A stretch of DNA of 9,119 nucleotides, taken from positions 1 through 9,119 of the forward strand of contig JBFLVQ010000386.1 in the NCBI GenBank assembly GCA_040758525.1. Reading direction: 5' to 3'. The position numbers and the translations under genes were made by a program. Source of the DNA: JBFLVQ01 sp040758525 (GTDB lineage: Bacteria > Acidobacteriota > Blastocatellia > Chloracidobacteriales > JADJPF01). Within the stretch, counting starts at the first letter, position 1. The number at the start of each line of letters is the position of its first letter. The notes beneath the pieces are model-generated. The model was not told where the DNA came from and searched no databases. It was given only the letters and a program-made list of their open reading frames with translations. This document shows, one piece after another, positions 1 through 6,054 of this stretch.

Positions 1-54
1 ATTGAGCTTCATCCATTTATAAATCGGGGGGGAATTTTATGGAGGAAAAACTGA
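1..54 (+). CDS. Possible 3' tail of an upstream gene (partial)
   Basis: The first reading frame is open from the window edge to a TGA at 52-54 and encodes IELHPFINRGGILWRKN. It would overlap the ATG of the anti-sigma-like gene at 39 by 16 bases, an arrangement seen in translationally coupled sigma/anti-sigma pairs. Seventeen codons are too few to recognise a family, and an open frame this short is expected by chance. It is listed because an upstream same-strand sigma gene is what the neighbour predicts. Confidence 0.15.
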   Translation: MELHPFINRGGILWRKN

Positions 55-986
55 TATCATACCTGCTAGGTGAACTGTCGGAAGAAGAAGAGAGTCAATT
101 AGAGGCAGAGTATCTATGGGATAAGGAGAGGCGCGAACAGATTCTGCTAGCCGAAGATGAACTGATTTATGCTTATGTACGCAATGAACTCCCAGCAGTA
201 AGACGTGAATCCTTCGAAAAGCATTTTCTTACTTCACCAAGACGACGTGAGGGTCTAAGATTTGCCCAAGCTATGGCAAGTTACCTATCACGTCAGTACA
301 CTATTGTTACACGCGAAACTGCTAAACCGGTAGCATCCGTCTGGCAACCCTACTTAGCACTTTTTGATCTTCGTCGTTACACTTTTGCACAATTAACGGC
401 AGTCGCAGCATTGCTGATACTACTGCTGGGTAGTGGCTTACTAGTTAGAGAGAGTATCCAATTGCGACAGCAGATAGAACACCTACAAGGAGAAAACAGT
501 ACCCTTAAACAGCATCTACAACCACCTTCCACCAATGATCAAGAGCGTCTACACATACAAGAGTTGGCCAGGCAACTTGAAAACGAACAGAATCTACGCT
601 CACAGTTGGAACGTGAGCTTGCTCAACGCTCAACGCTAGGGGCAACAATACCTTCCTTCACCTTGACATCAATCTTGGTAAGAGATAGTGCGCAGGAGAT
701 CACGATACCAGCCAATGCCGCTTTTATCAAATTGCGTCTAGGCGTAGACAATGATGAAGAGTATGGCTCTTTACAAATACAATTGTTACTAGAAGGAAGC
801 AAAGAGATTTGGCGCCAGGGTTTGCTGAAAGTTCGCCAGCAAGGCGCAGCAAGATTTATAGTAGTGAGATTACCTACAGAATTGCTCCCCAATAATGATT
901 ATATAATTAAACTTTATGGAGTTGCCGCCAGTAGTGAGCAATCAGAGGAATTGGCAACCTACTCCTTCCAAGTGCGTAGAAAGTAA
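39..986 (+). CDS. Membrane-anchored anti-sigma-factor-like protein (cysteine-free)
   Basis: The 315-residue protein has an acidic, helical N-terminal half (about 1-85, LISYLLGELSEEEESQLEAE onward) that resembles the anti-sigma domain of acidobacterial regulators encoded beside ECF sigma factors. It lacks the His-x3-Cys-x2-Cys zinc motif of classical ZAS anti-sigma factors; no cysteine is present at all. One membrane segment follows (about 117-136, AVAALLILLLGSGLLV). Next comes a heptad-like coiled coil (about 138-196, rich in Q, E, L and R) and a C-terminal beta-rich domain (about 205-313) expected outside the membrane. The likely role is to hold a sigma factor at the membrane and release it on an envelope signal; this is inferred from architecture. 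The start is ATG with a G-rich ribosome binding site (GGGGGGGA, 26-33). The gene converges on the sigma-like gene, with 3 bases between the stops. Its true sigma partner may lie upstream of the window. It could instead be a structural envelope protein. Confidence 0.62.
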   Translation: MEEKLISYLLGELSEEEESQLEAEYLWDKERREQILLAEDELIYAYVRNELPAVRRESFEKHFLTSPRRREGLRFAQAMASYLSRQYTIVTRETAKPVASVWQPYLALFDLRRYTFAQLTAVAALLILLLGSGLLVRESIQLRQQIEHLQGENSTLKQHLQPPSTNDQERLHIQELARQLENEQNLRSQLERELAQRSTLGATIPSFTLTSILVRDSAQEITIPANAAFIKLRLGVDNDEEYGSLQIQLLLEGSKEIWRQGLLKVRQQGAARFIVVRLPTELLPNNDYIIKLYGVAASSEQSEELATYSFQVRRK

Positions 987-989
987 CTC

Positions 990-1403
990 TTATCTACTAA
1001 TATGGCTATTTGCTCTACTGACTAACGGCTGCTTACCGGTTGAATGGCCTGTTTTATCTGGACTCAATCCAAAACCGAAAAAATCTAGCACTGTATGGAT
1101 CGCAAGTGTATGTAAATAGAAACTGACTGAATTACTCTGAGAGTATTTAAATGTTCTTAGTTCCTTATAGTCATCTTCAGCCAGCTTTAGTAACACACGA
1201 TGCAAAAAGGCGCCAATGGTTATCGGCGTTAACTCTACCACGGGCAGGTATCGCCGACAGGTTTGTCTGATCCCTTCTACTATTGCCCCTTCATAACGGG
1301 CAAAGAACTCCCGCCAGGCTGACTGTAGATCTTCATTACTCTGCTCCCCAGTTGGAAACATCTGTTGTAATAGTTCTTTCTCTGTATAGTGTTTAAGATT
1401 CAT
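990..1403 (-). CDS. ECF sigma-70 region 2-like protein, lacking region 4
   Basis: The 137-residue protein matches the style of region 2 of an ECF sigma factor. AWREFFARYEGAIVEGI (about 29-45) resembles the first helix of region 2. IGAFLHRVLLKLAEDDYKEL (about 63-82) and RTFKYSQSNSVSFYLHTLAI (83-102) resemble the segment that binds the -10 element, which in ECF factors reads roughly 'Lr.f......f..WL..ia'. After LDFF (about 105-109) the similarity stops. The last 28 residues are polar and unlike the linker or region 4, and no helix-turn-helix is present. Full ECF factors are about 170-200 residues, so the -35-reading half is missing. Downstream lies the convergent anti-sigma-like gene, so no detached region 4 can be there. 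The ATG at 1403 has only a weak AGG 14 bases upstream. It may be a decayed gene, a region-2-only regulator, or an unrelated helical protein. Confidence 0.45.
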   Translation of the reverse strand: MNLKHYTEKELLQQMFPTGEQSNEDLQSAWREFFARYEGAIVEGIRQTCRRYLPVVELTPITIGAFLHRVLLKLAEDDYKELRTFKYSQSNSVSFYLHTLAIHTVLDFFGFGLSPDKTGHSTGKQPLVSRANSHISR

Positions 1404-1869
1404 AAGCGCAACAATTACCTGATAAGTTAGCCTTCTTGGCCTTCTGGGCTGCTGATACTATGCAACGATGATTCTCGTACTGAAGAGAAATTTAGCACCT
1501 TTATTGACTAAAATGACTAGCCTGCCGATAACGTTGCTCTCGCAGGATATCATCAGCGCTGAAAAAAAGAGGAGCTTAGCATAGAATCTATTTCCAGATA
1601 AACTGTAATAATACCTAATATTTATAAGAATTTATCCAACACCCTATGAGCCGCTAGCAACTTCCTAAAACCACACACTTTAGAAGATCTAGCAGCAAAT
1701 TAATTTAATGTTATGGTCTTAACAAATGCTCACCAGTTACTGTTTACCCTACCTATCAATGTAAGCAGATTGGCAAGCGTAGTATCATTATGGTTATCGG
1801 CGGGAAAAGGAATTTTGTAGCATTACTATCGTTATCATAATCAAGTTTATTTTTAATAATCAGGCAGGA
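1404..1869. other. Intergenic region without a recognisable gene
   Basis: These 466 bases lie upstream of the sigma-like gene and downstream of the TPR gene. I see no convincing reading frame, RNA gene, strong promoter or strong terminator. Small features are a CAGCGCTG palindrome (about 1554-1561) and a loose + strand promoter-like pair, TTGACT (1504-1509) and GATAAC (1527-1532), with nothing obvious to transcribe. The right half (1700-1869) is AT-rich. It could be the remains of a decayed gene, but no protein family is recognisable. Confidence 0.5.
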
Positions 1870-2367
1870 CTATTCAAAAGAGAGGCTCTCTTGCTGTTTA
1901 TCTCGCCATTGCGCGAGTTGTTTACGTATCACCTCAACATTGGGACTATTGAGCCATTCATAAATACCTAGAGATATTTCGGCATGCATAATTGCACGTT
2001 CATGCTCACCACGTTCATCAAGAGCAAGGCTTTTATTTAACAGGGCTTGTGCTTGATTGTAATGATCCCCAAGCTGCTTAGCGATTCTCAGTTGTTGTTC
2101 ATAACAATCAATCGCCGGATCTATTCTCCCGATAGCTAAATAGGCATCACCGAGATTGTTTAATATCTCTTCTTGGGCATGGCCATCGCCTATCTGCTGA
2201 AAGATCGTGAGCGCTTCCTGAAAATATTCAATAGCCTGCTCATAATAACCTAGGTTGAGATGCAGATTGCCTAAAGCACCCAGTATGGTAGCTTCCCCAG
2301 CACAATTACCTATCTCTCTGACAATGGACAATACTTGCTGATAAAGCGTAATAGCATTATGCGCCAT
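1870..2367 (-). CDS. Tetratricopeptide-repeat (TPR) protein
   Basis: The 165-residue protein has three clear TPR units with a 40-residue period, the longer-spaced type seen in kinesin-light-chain/LGN-like and bacterial regulatory TPR proteins. The repeats are at about 28-57 (ILGALGNLHLNLGYYEQAI), 68-97 (ILNNLGDAYLAIGRIDPAI) and 108-137 (ALLNKSLALDERGEHERAI), each with the G-x-Y/H...A-I-x-x-Y/F pattern. Residues 4-20 (NAITLYQQVLSIVREIG) look like the second helix of a further repeat whose first helix is missing, so the reading frame appears to start mid-repeat. TPR arrays bind protein partners; no catalytic domain or signal peptide is present, so it is probably a cytoplasmic scaffold. The ATG at 2367 has no strong ribosome binding site. 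It may be a remnant of a longer TPR protein. It lies 106 bases downstream of the pentapeptide-repeat gene. Confidence 0.75.
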   Translation of the reverse strand: MAHNAITLYQQVLSIVREIGNCAGEATILGALGNLHLNLGYYEQAIEYFQEALTIFQQIGDGHAQEEILNNLGDAYLAIGRIDPAIDCYEQQLRIAKQLGDHYNQAQALLNKSLALDERGEHERAIMHAEISLGIYEWLNSPNVEVIRKQLAQWRDKQQESLSFE

Positions 2368-2463
2368 AAAAATCTTGCGAAAAATTCTTCGTTATTTTAG
2401 AGGGATCCCCCAATTAGCAGTTTACCATACTTAGGCTAATCAATAACTCTTATTTTTTAAATT

Positions 2464-2482
2464 AGCAAATTTGTTATTTGCT
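2464..2482 (-). terminator. Weak hairpin over the stop codon of the pentapeptide gene
   Basis: A perfect 7-bp inverted repeat (AGCAAAT / ATTTGCT, 5-base loop) straddles the TAA stop at 2474-2476. The stem is AT-rich and is followed on the minus strand by AATTTAAAAAA rather than a T tract, so it is a poor intrinsic terminator. It could instead stabilise the mRNA end or be chance. Confidence 0.2.
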
Positions 2483-3223
2483 TTTAAGCTGGTCAAACTT
2501 TGTCTGCTCATCAAATGTAACACCTGCTGATCTTAGATACTCTGGTGATACTATCTCTCTTTGCAAATGATTATTATAGTATGCTAATCGTAGATCCGCA
2601 TTACGTAGATTTGCCTTACTTAAAATTGCTGCACTGAGATCTGCAGAGCGCAAATCGGCGGCTGTTAATCCGGCGGCACAAAGGTTGGCACCCGCCAAAA
2701 ACGCTTCCCTGAGATTGGCCATCATTAATTTTGCCTCATTGAGGTTTGCATCACTTAAAATTGCCTCTTTCAGGTTTGTATAATTGAGATTTGCTCCGCT
2801 TAGATCTGCTTTTGTGAGATCCGATTTACTAAGATCAGCTTTACTAAGATCGGCTTCACTGAAATTCGCTTTACTAAGATTTGCTCCACTTAGGTAGGCC
2901 TTACTAAGATTTGCTAAGAGAAAATTTGCCTTACTAGCATTTACATCTCTAAGATATGCACCGATTAGATAGGCTTTACTGAGATTTGTTTTAGCAAGGT
3001 TAGCCTTATTAAGATTAGCTAAACGCAAACTTGCACCAATAAGAATGGTGATACTAAGATTAGCGCCTCGTAGATCTGCATTACTGAGATTTATGCCAGT
3101 TAAATCCAACTTGGTAAGATTAGCATTACTAAGATCTATACTCGCTTCAGAATTTAGCTTGCGCCATTCGTTCCAAGCTTCTACCCCATCTTTTATTAGA
3201 GCTAGTTGATCTGCGTTAGCCAT
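2474..3223 (-). CDS. Pentapeptide-repeat protein
   Basis: Starting at the ATG at 3223 the protein has 249 residues. The N-terminal segment MANADQLALIKDGVEAWNEW is a familiar lead-in to cyanobacterial-style pentapeptide-repeat proteins and supports this start over the in-frame TTG at 3250. From about residue 31 to 211 every fifth residue is Leu or Phe without a break in register, 37 repeats in all. The one exception is an Ala at about residue 96. The family forms a right-handed four-sided beta helix of four repeats per turn, so this should make about nine turns. Repeats such as SKADL, SGANL and SKANL dominate. A short non-repeat tail (about 214-249, with SPEYLRSAGVTFDEQTKFD) caps it. No signal peptide or membrane segment is visible. 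Known members include DNA-mimic gyrase protectors (Qnr, MfpA), but nothing here specifically indicates that role; function is unknown. Confidence 0.9.
   Translation of the reverse strand: MANADQLALIKDGVEAWNEWRKLNSEASIDLSNANLTKLDLTGINLSNADLRGANLSITILIGASLRLANLNKANLAKTNLSKAYLIGAYLRDVNASKANFLLANLSKAYLSGANLSKANFSEADLSKADLSKSDLTKADLSGANLNYTNLKEAILSDANLNEAKLMMANLREAFLAGANLCAAGLTAADLRSADLSAAILSKANLRNADLRLAYYNNHLQREIVSPEYLRSAGVTFDEQTKFDQLKSK
2576..3145 (-). repeat. 15-bp periodic DNA encoding pentapeptide repeats
   Basis: The repeat region of the pentapeptide gene shows a 15-base period at DNA level. On the + strand the decamer TTACTAAGAT occurs at 2826, 2841, 2871 and 2901, always a multiple of 15 apart. 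This indicates fairly recent internal duplication of the Ser-Lys-Ala-Asp/Asn-Leu unit, and makes the gene prone to gain or loss of repeats. Confidence 0.8.
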
Positions 3224-3343
3224 AAGCTTTCTACAAAGTGTGGCAAGCAATAAAAACGTTTATTGATACTATAAGATGTCTCGCCAGTTTAACATCATTG
3301 TTTTTCTTTGTCGATAATAGCCTATACCATTACTATATTTAAT

Positions 3344-3859
3344 CTATAATAGATTGGTAGCGGTGGTTCGATCATTGTAGCAGTCAATAACTTTGCCTGT
3401 GTTGGCATCGATAAAATAGCGTAATCGTACGGGCGTATTGTCACGCCAAAGTGGTAACGTTACCAGGTAGGTGAGATAGTTAATGATACTTGATGGTTCT
3501 GGATAGATTACTAATTCGGCAGTATAGACATCGCTTATCTCAATGGCAAAATCATTACAGGCAATCTTGATTGCTTCACTATTACTTAAGCGTGGCTGTG
3601 TGCCTATTCCTACTACCCCTTCGCGATATTCGCCAGTAATATTACTTACTTCACCATCTTTTCCAATATGAACAATTAAATGTTGGCCAAATACCGATAA
3701 ACCTTGGTAGCACTGTTGTAGTCGTAGATGCGATATGCCTAACTCATCCTTAACAAAATCGAGTACCTGAAATTCGGCAGTAGGATCAGCCACTGCTAAT
3801 TTACTAGTAAGATAATTGAAACTCTTCTGCAAAGCTTCCTGTTTATCATCAATAATCAT
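3344..3859 (-). CDS. Stand-alone FTP + PepSY domain protein (orphan M4-protease propeptide-like)
   Basis: The 171-residue protein resembles the propeptide of thermolysin-family (M4) metalloproteases. An FTP-like segment lies at about 33-80 (DFVKDELGISHLRLQQCYQG, then VFGQHLIVHIGKDGEVSNIT), followed by a PepSY-like segment at about 91-160 (LSNSEAIKIA...YFIDANTGKVIDCYND). In full proteases the propeptide chaperones folding, inhibits the enzyme, and is cut off. Here the frame ends 9 residues after the FIDANTGKVI signature, and the next gene is the pentapeptide-repeat protein, so no HExxH catalytic domain exists. The start ATG at 3859 has a good ribosome binding site (GAGAGGA about 8 bases upstream). 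The N terminus, MIIDDKQEALQKSFNYLTSK, is not a signal peptide, so the protein appears cytoplasmic. It may act as a free protease inhibitor or regulator, bind another ligand, or be a remnant. It lies 47 bases after the lipocalin-like gene. Confidence 0.7.
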   Translation of the reverse strand: MIIDDKQEALQKSFNYLTSKLAVADPTAEFQVLDFVKDELGISHLRLQQCYQGLSVFGQHLIVHIGKDGEVSNITGEYREGVVGIGTQPRLSNSEAIKIACNDFAIEISDVYTAELVIYPEPSSIINYLTYLVTLPLWRDNTPVRLRYFIDANTGKVIDCYNDRTTATNLL

Positions 3860-3906
3860 CTGCTTATCCTCTCAATTTACCTTTCTTGAAGAAAACTTGG
3901 TAAAAC

Positions 3907-4929
3907 TTAGATAAGCGGTACAAGAGGCTGCCTAATACGCGATGCACGTTCAAAATGTGTGGTACCAGAAGAGATTAGTTTGGCAAATGGTTGCCATTTG
4001 GTAAAACGCCTAGAACGACGCTCAAGGTTCAATGTAAGGCTGCCAATCTCGCTATTAAGACAGAAAGTGCGAGCACCATCTGGATCTGGATATTCTACCT
4101 GAAGCATATTGTTGGTAAGAGCAGACGCTTCACCATACAGACGTATAAGGGAATCGCCTGTGGTAAACTGCCATTCAAAATCACCGAAGCGATTACGAGC
4201 CATAATTAGATGTCTAATCTTATTGAAATAGAAATGCTCACCACGATAGCGCAAGTAGGCAAGAGTAAGTGGTGGCATAGTAAAGGGTCCGCGTTTAGGA
4301 CGAGCTGCTAATCCTTCGAAAACGGCATCTGGTTCGTTTTCAAAAAAATTGCAATGTGCCCAAGCCCAACTCTCAGTATGTTTACTTCCCCAAATATGCT
4401 GTTGACAACCAACGGCCTTTTCTAACTGGAACTCTTCTCCATTAACCTCGACACGACCAGAAAATTTTACTGCCAAGTTGGGTGCACAAATAAGCGTCTT
4501 AGGTTTGAAGAGATCGCGGGCGAGAGGATCTATATGTTGGAAGGTTTCTGTGGCAGGCTCTAGTTTGAGATCCCAAGAGATACTACGACCACCTTCAGCA
4601 AGCCGGCCATATAGACGACTATTATGTAGCGCATTCTGTCCTATACCTATGACTAACCCTTCTGAGGCATTAGAAGTCTGCCAGGCCGAGGCAGGAAAAC
4701 TGCGTCTTAAGCCAAAGGTCTTATTATGATCATGAGCGTGAAAAAAACATCCCCATAAACCTGGTTCTGGTTGTGTTGTGCCTTGCCGCACATCTATGGT
4801 ATAACGAAACCAGAAACCACAACCTGAAATGGGATCATTGAGAGTGATAAACCAAACTTCGTAATGGCCAGTACGCTGGCCACTAAATCGACACTCATTG
4901 TCAGCAAAATTTATATTGGTACGATTCAC
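3907..4929 (-). CDS. Lipocalin-fold protein of the CrtC/AttH/tocopherol-cyclase-like type
   Basis: The 340-residue soluble protein has features of the two-domain lipocalin-like superfamily that includes hydroxyneurosporene synthase CrtC, AttH and tocopherol cyclase. These are an early GHYEVWFITLNDPISGCGFW (21-40) and FRYTID strand pair, and GLWGCFFHAHDHNKTFGLRR (57-76). GRSISWDLKLEP follows at about 114-125. The most characteristic part is VEVNGEEFQLEKAVGCQQHI, then WGSKHTESWAWAHCNFF (about 160-196), where the WG...W.WAHC.F pattern lines one end of the barrel in relatives. No signal peptide or membrane segment is seen. Some relatives handle isoprenoid or other hydrophobic substrates; the actual substrate is unknown. 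The start is GTG at 4929, the only usual start codon between an in-frame stop (4951-4953) and the conserved region, and its ribosome binding site is weak. The 118-base gap upstream may hold its own promoter. Confidence 0.6.
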   Translation of the reverse strand: MNRTNINFADNECRFSGQRTGHYEVWFITLNDPISGCGFWFRYTIDVRQGTTQPEPGLWGCFFHAHDHNKTFGLRRSFPASAWQTSNASEGLVIGIGQNALHNSRLYGRLAEGGRSISWDLKLEPATETFQHIDPLARDLFKPKTLICAPNLAVKFSGRVEVNGEEFQLEKAVGCQQHIWGSKHTESWAWAHCNFFENEPDAVFEGLAARPKRGPFTMPPLTLAYLRYRGEHFYFNKIRHLIMARNRFGDFEWQFTTGDSLIRLYGEASALTNNMLQVEYPDPDGARTFCLNSEIGSLTLNLERRSRRFTKWQPFAKLISSGTTHFERASRIRQPLVPLI

Positions 4930-5048
4930 AGTAATCGACTGCCTGCCAGGCTATGATAATTGAAAATGATCTAGGTATAATGGTCTGCTTAAAGACACAG
5001 TCACCTTTCCTCATCTCTATAGCTAAAGCCCTTTTCCTAAAACATCTC

Positions 5049-6047
5049 TTATTCAATCTTTGTACGACGTATACTCTGTAAAACTAGTAGTAGTCCACCG
5101 ATCAATGCCATTACAATATTAAGACCATAGAAACCTAGTGACATTGCTAATGCGGTCGCCTTATTCACCCCCACTTGACCAAATAAGAAGACATATGCTC
5201 CTTCACGCGCACCTAGTCCATTAATGGAAGGAAAGAGCAGTGAAGTAGAAATAAGCGGAACAAAAAGGAAGAAATACCAGACAGAAAGTTCAACACCAAA
5301 AGCTTTGGCAAGAAAAACATTAGTAATGATCAACTGAATGTTAAAACCGATCGATACTAACAATGCCTTGACAATCGAGCGTGTGCTATAAAGTCCAAAG
5401 AGCGAATAGAACTTATTGAAAGCCCGACCAAATCGATTGCGCGCAAAAGCAGGTAATCGTTCAAAGTTGATCCAACGTGCACCCCACAAAAAGATCAGCA
5501 TCCCTAGTGTGCTTCCTAAGGTAAGTCCAGTAAGCATTAGAATCACTTCTATAGGCGCCAAATTCGGTCGTAAGAATAACGCAATCGTACCCATAACCAG
5601 TAAAGAGTAGAGTCCTGTGGCACGATCCATAAGAACGCTGTTGGTAGCTCGATTGCCACCAGCGCCATCTTTGGCAAGCGTATAAGCGCGCATTGCATCG
5701 CCACCAATACCAGTAGGGACAAGTTGGTTAAAGAAAAATCCAATAAAGTAGAGCCAGCTTAAGCGACCCAACCCAAGCTTAACATCCAACGCTTCGAGCA
5801 ACCCTTGCCAACGATAGGCACGTACAAAGACAGCAACCAGATAGAGCAGCAATGACGATACTAACCAGAAAGACGATGCTGTCTTCAATTTCACAATCGT
5901 TTGTGATAAACCTGCCTCATAGAAGACCAGCGCCAGCAAACCAATACTGATTGCAACCTTTGCGATCGTACCAAGCCAACCTAAACTAGTCTGTTCAGTA
6001 CCTGCTTTCTGCTCCGATATACTGTTGATCAAACTGCTATCCTCCAT
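5049..6047 (-). CDS. YbhN/UPF0104 (LPG synthase TM-like) flippase-like integral membrane protein
   Basis: The roughly 332-residue protein has about eight membrane segments and the hallmark motifs of the lysylphosphatidylglycerol-synthase TM / YbhN family. These are RAYRW (76-80), FFFNQLVPTGIGGDAMRAY (104-122), LMDRATGLYSLL (139-150) and LFPSINGLGAREGAYVFLF (271-289). Family members without the C-terminal synthase domain are thought to move lipids or lipid-linked intermediates across the membrane. This one is membrane-only, with no MprF catalytic domain. It starts 7 bases after the glycosyltransferase stop, so the two are almost certainly co-transcribed. The start is ambiguous. ATG at 6047 has no ribosome binding site, whereas GGAGG at 6041-6045, inside that start, lies 8 bases before an in-frame TTG at 6032. 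The real protein may therefore begin at codon 6 (327 residues). Confidence 0.85.
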   Translation of the reverse strand: MEDSSLINSISEQKAGTEQTSLGWLGTIAKVAISIGLLALVFYEAGLSQTIVKLKTASSFWLVSSLLLYLVAVFVRAYRWQGLLEALDVKLGLGRLSWLYFIGFFFNQLVPTGIGGDAMRAYTLAKDGAGGNRATNSVLMDRATGLYSLLVMGTIALFLRPNLAPIEVILMLTGLTLGSTLGMLIFLWGARWINFERLPAFARNRFGRAFNKFYSLFGLYSTRSIVKALLVSIGFNIQLIITNVFLAKAFGVELSVWYFFLFVPLISTSLLFPSINGLGAREGAYVFLFGQVGVNKATALAMSLGFYGLNIVMALIGGLLLVLQSIRRTKIE

Positions 6048-6054
6048 AGGAATT

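Noticed and set aside
916..1119. Plus-strand reading frame spanning the convergent stops
   Set aside because: It overlaps both real genes in another frame, has no ribosome binding site and resembles nothing.
1216..1802. A 13-base direct repeat, ATGGTTATCGGCG, at 1216-1228 and 1790-1802
   Set aside because: One exact 13-base repeat is about what chance gives in 9 kb, and the flanking bases do not extend it.
2826..2910. Regularly spaced repeats suggestive of a CRISPR-like array or iterons
   Set aside because: The 15-base spacing is fully explained by in-frame pentapeptide coding; there are no unique spacers.
3224..3250. Nine-residue N-terminal extension of the pentapeptide protein from a TTG
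   Set aside because: The ATG at 3223 gives the usual family N terminus (MANADQLALIKDGVEAWNEW); the extension adds nothing conserved.
3341..3355. Inverted repeat AATCTA-taa-TAGATT at the stop of the propeptide gene
   Set aside because: The stem is short and AT-rich, with no T tract after it, so it is not a credible terminator.
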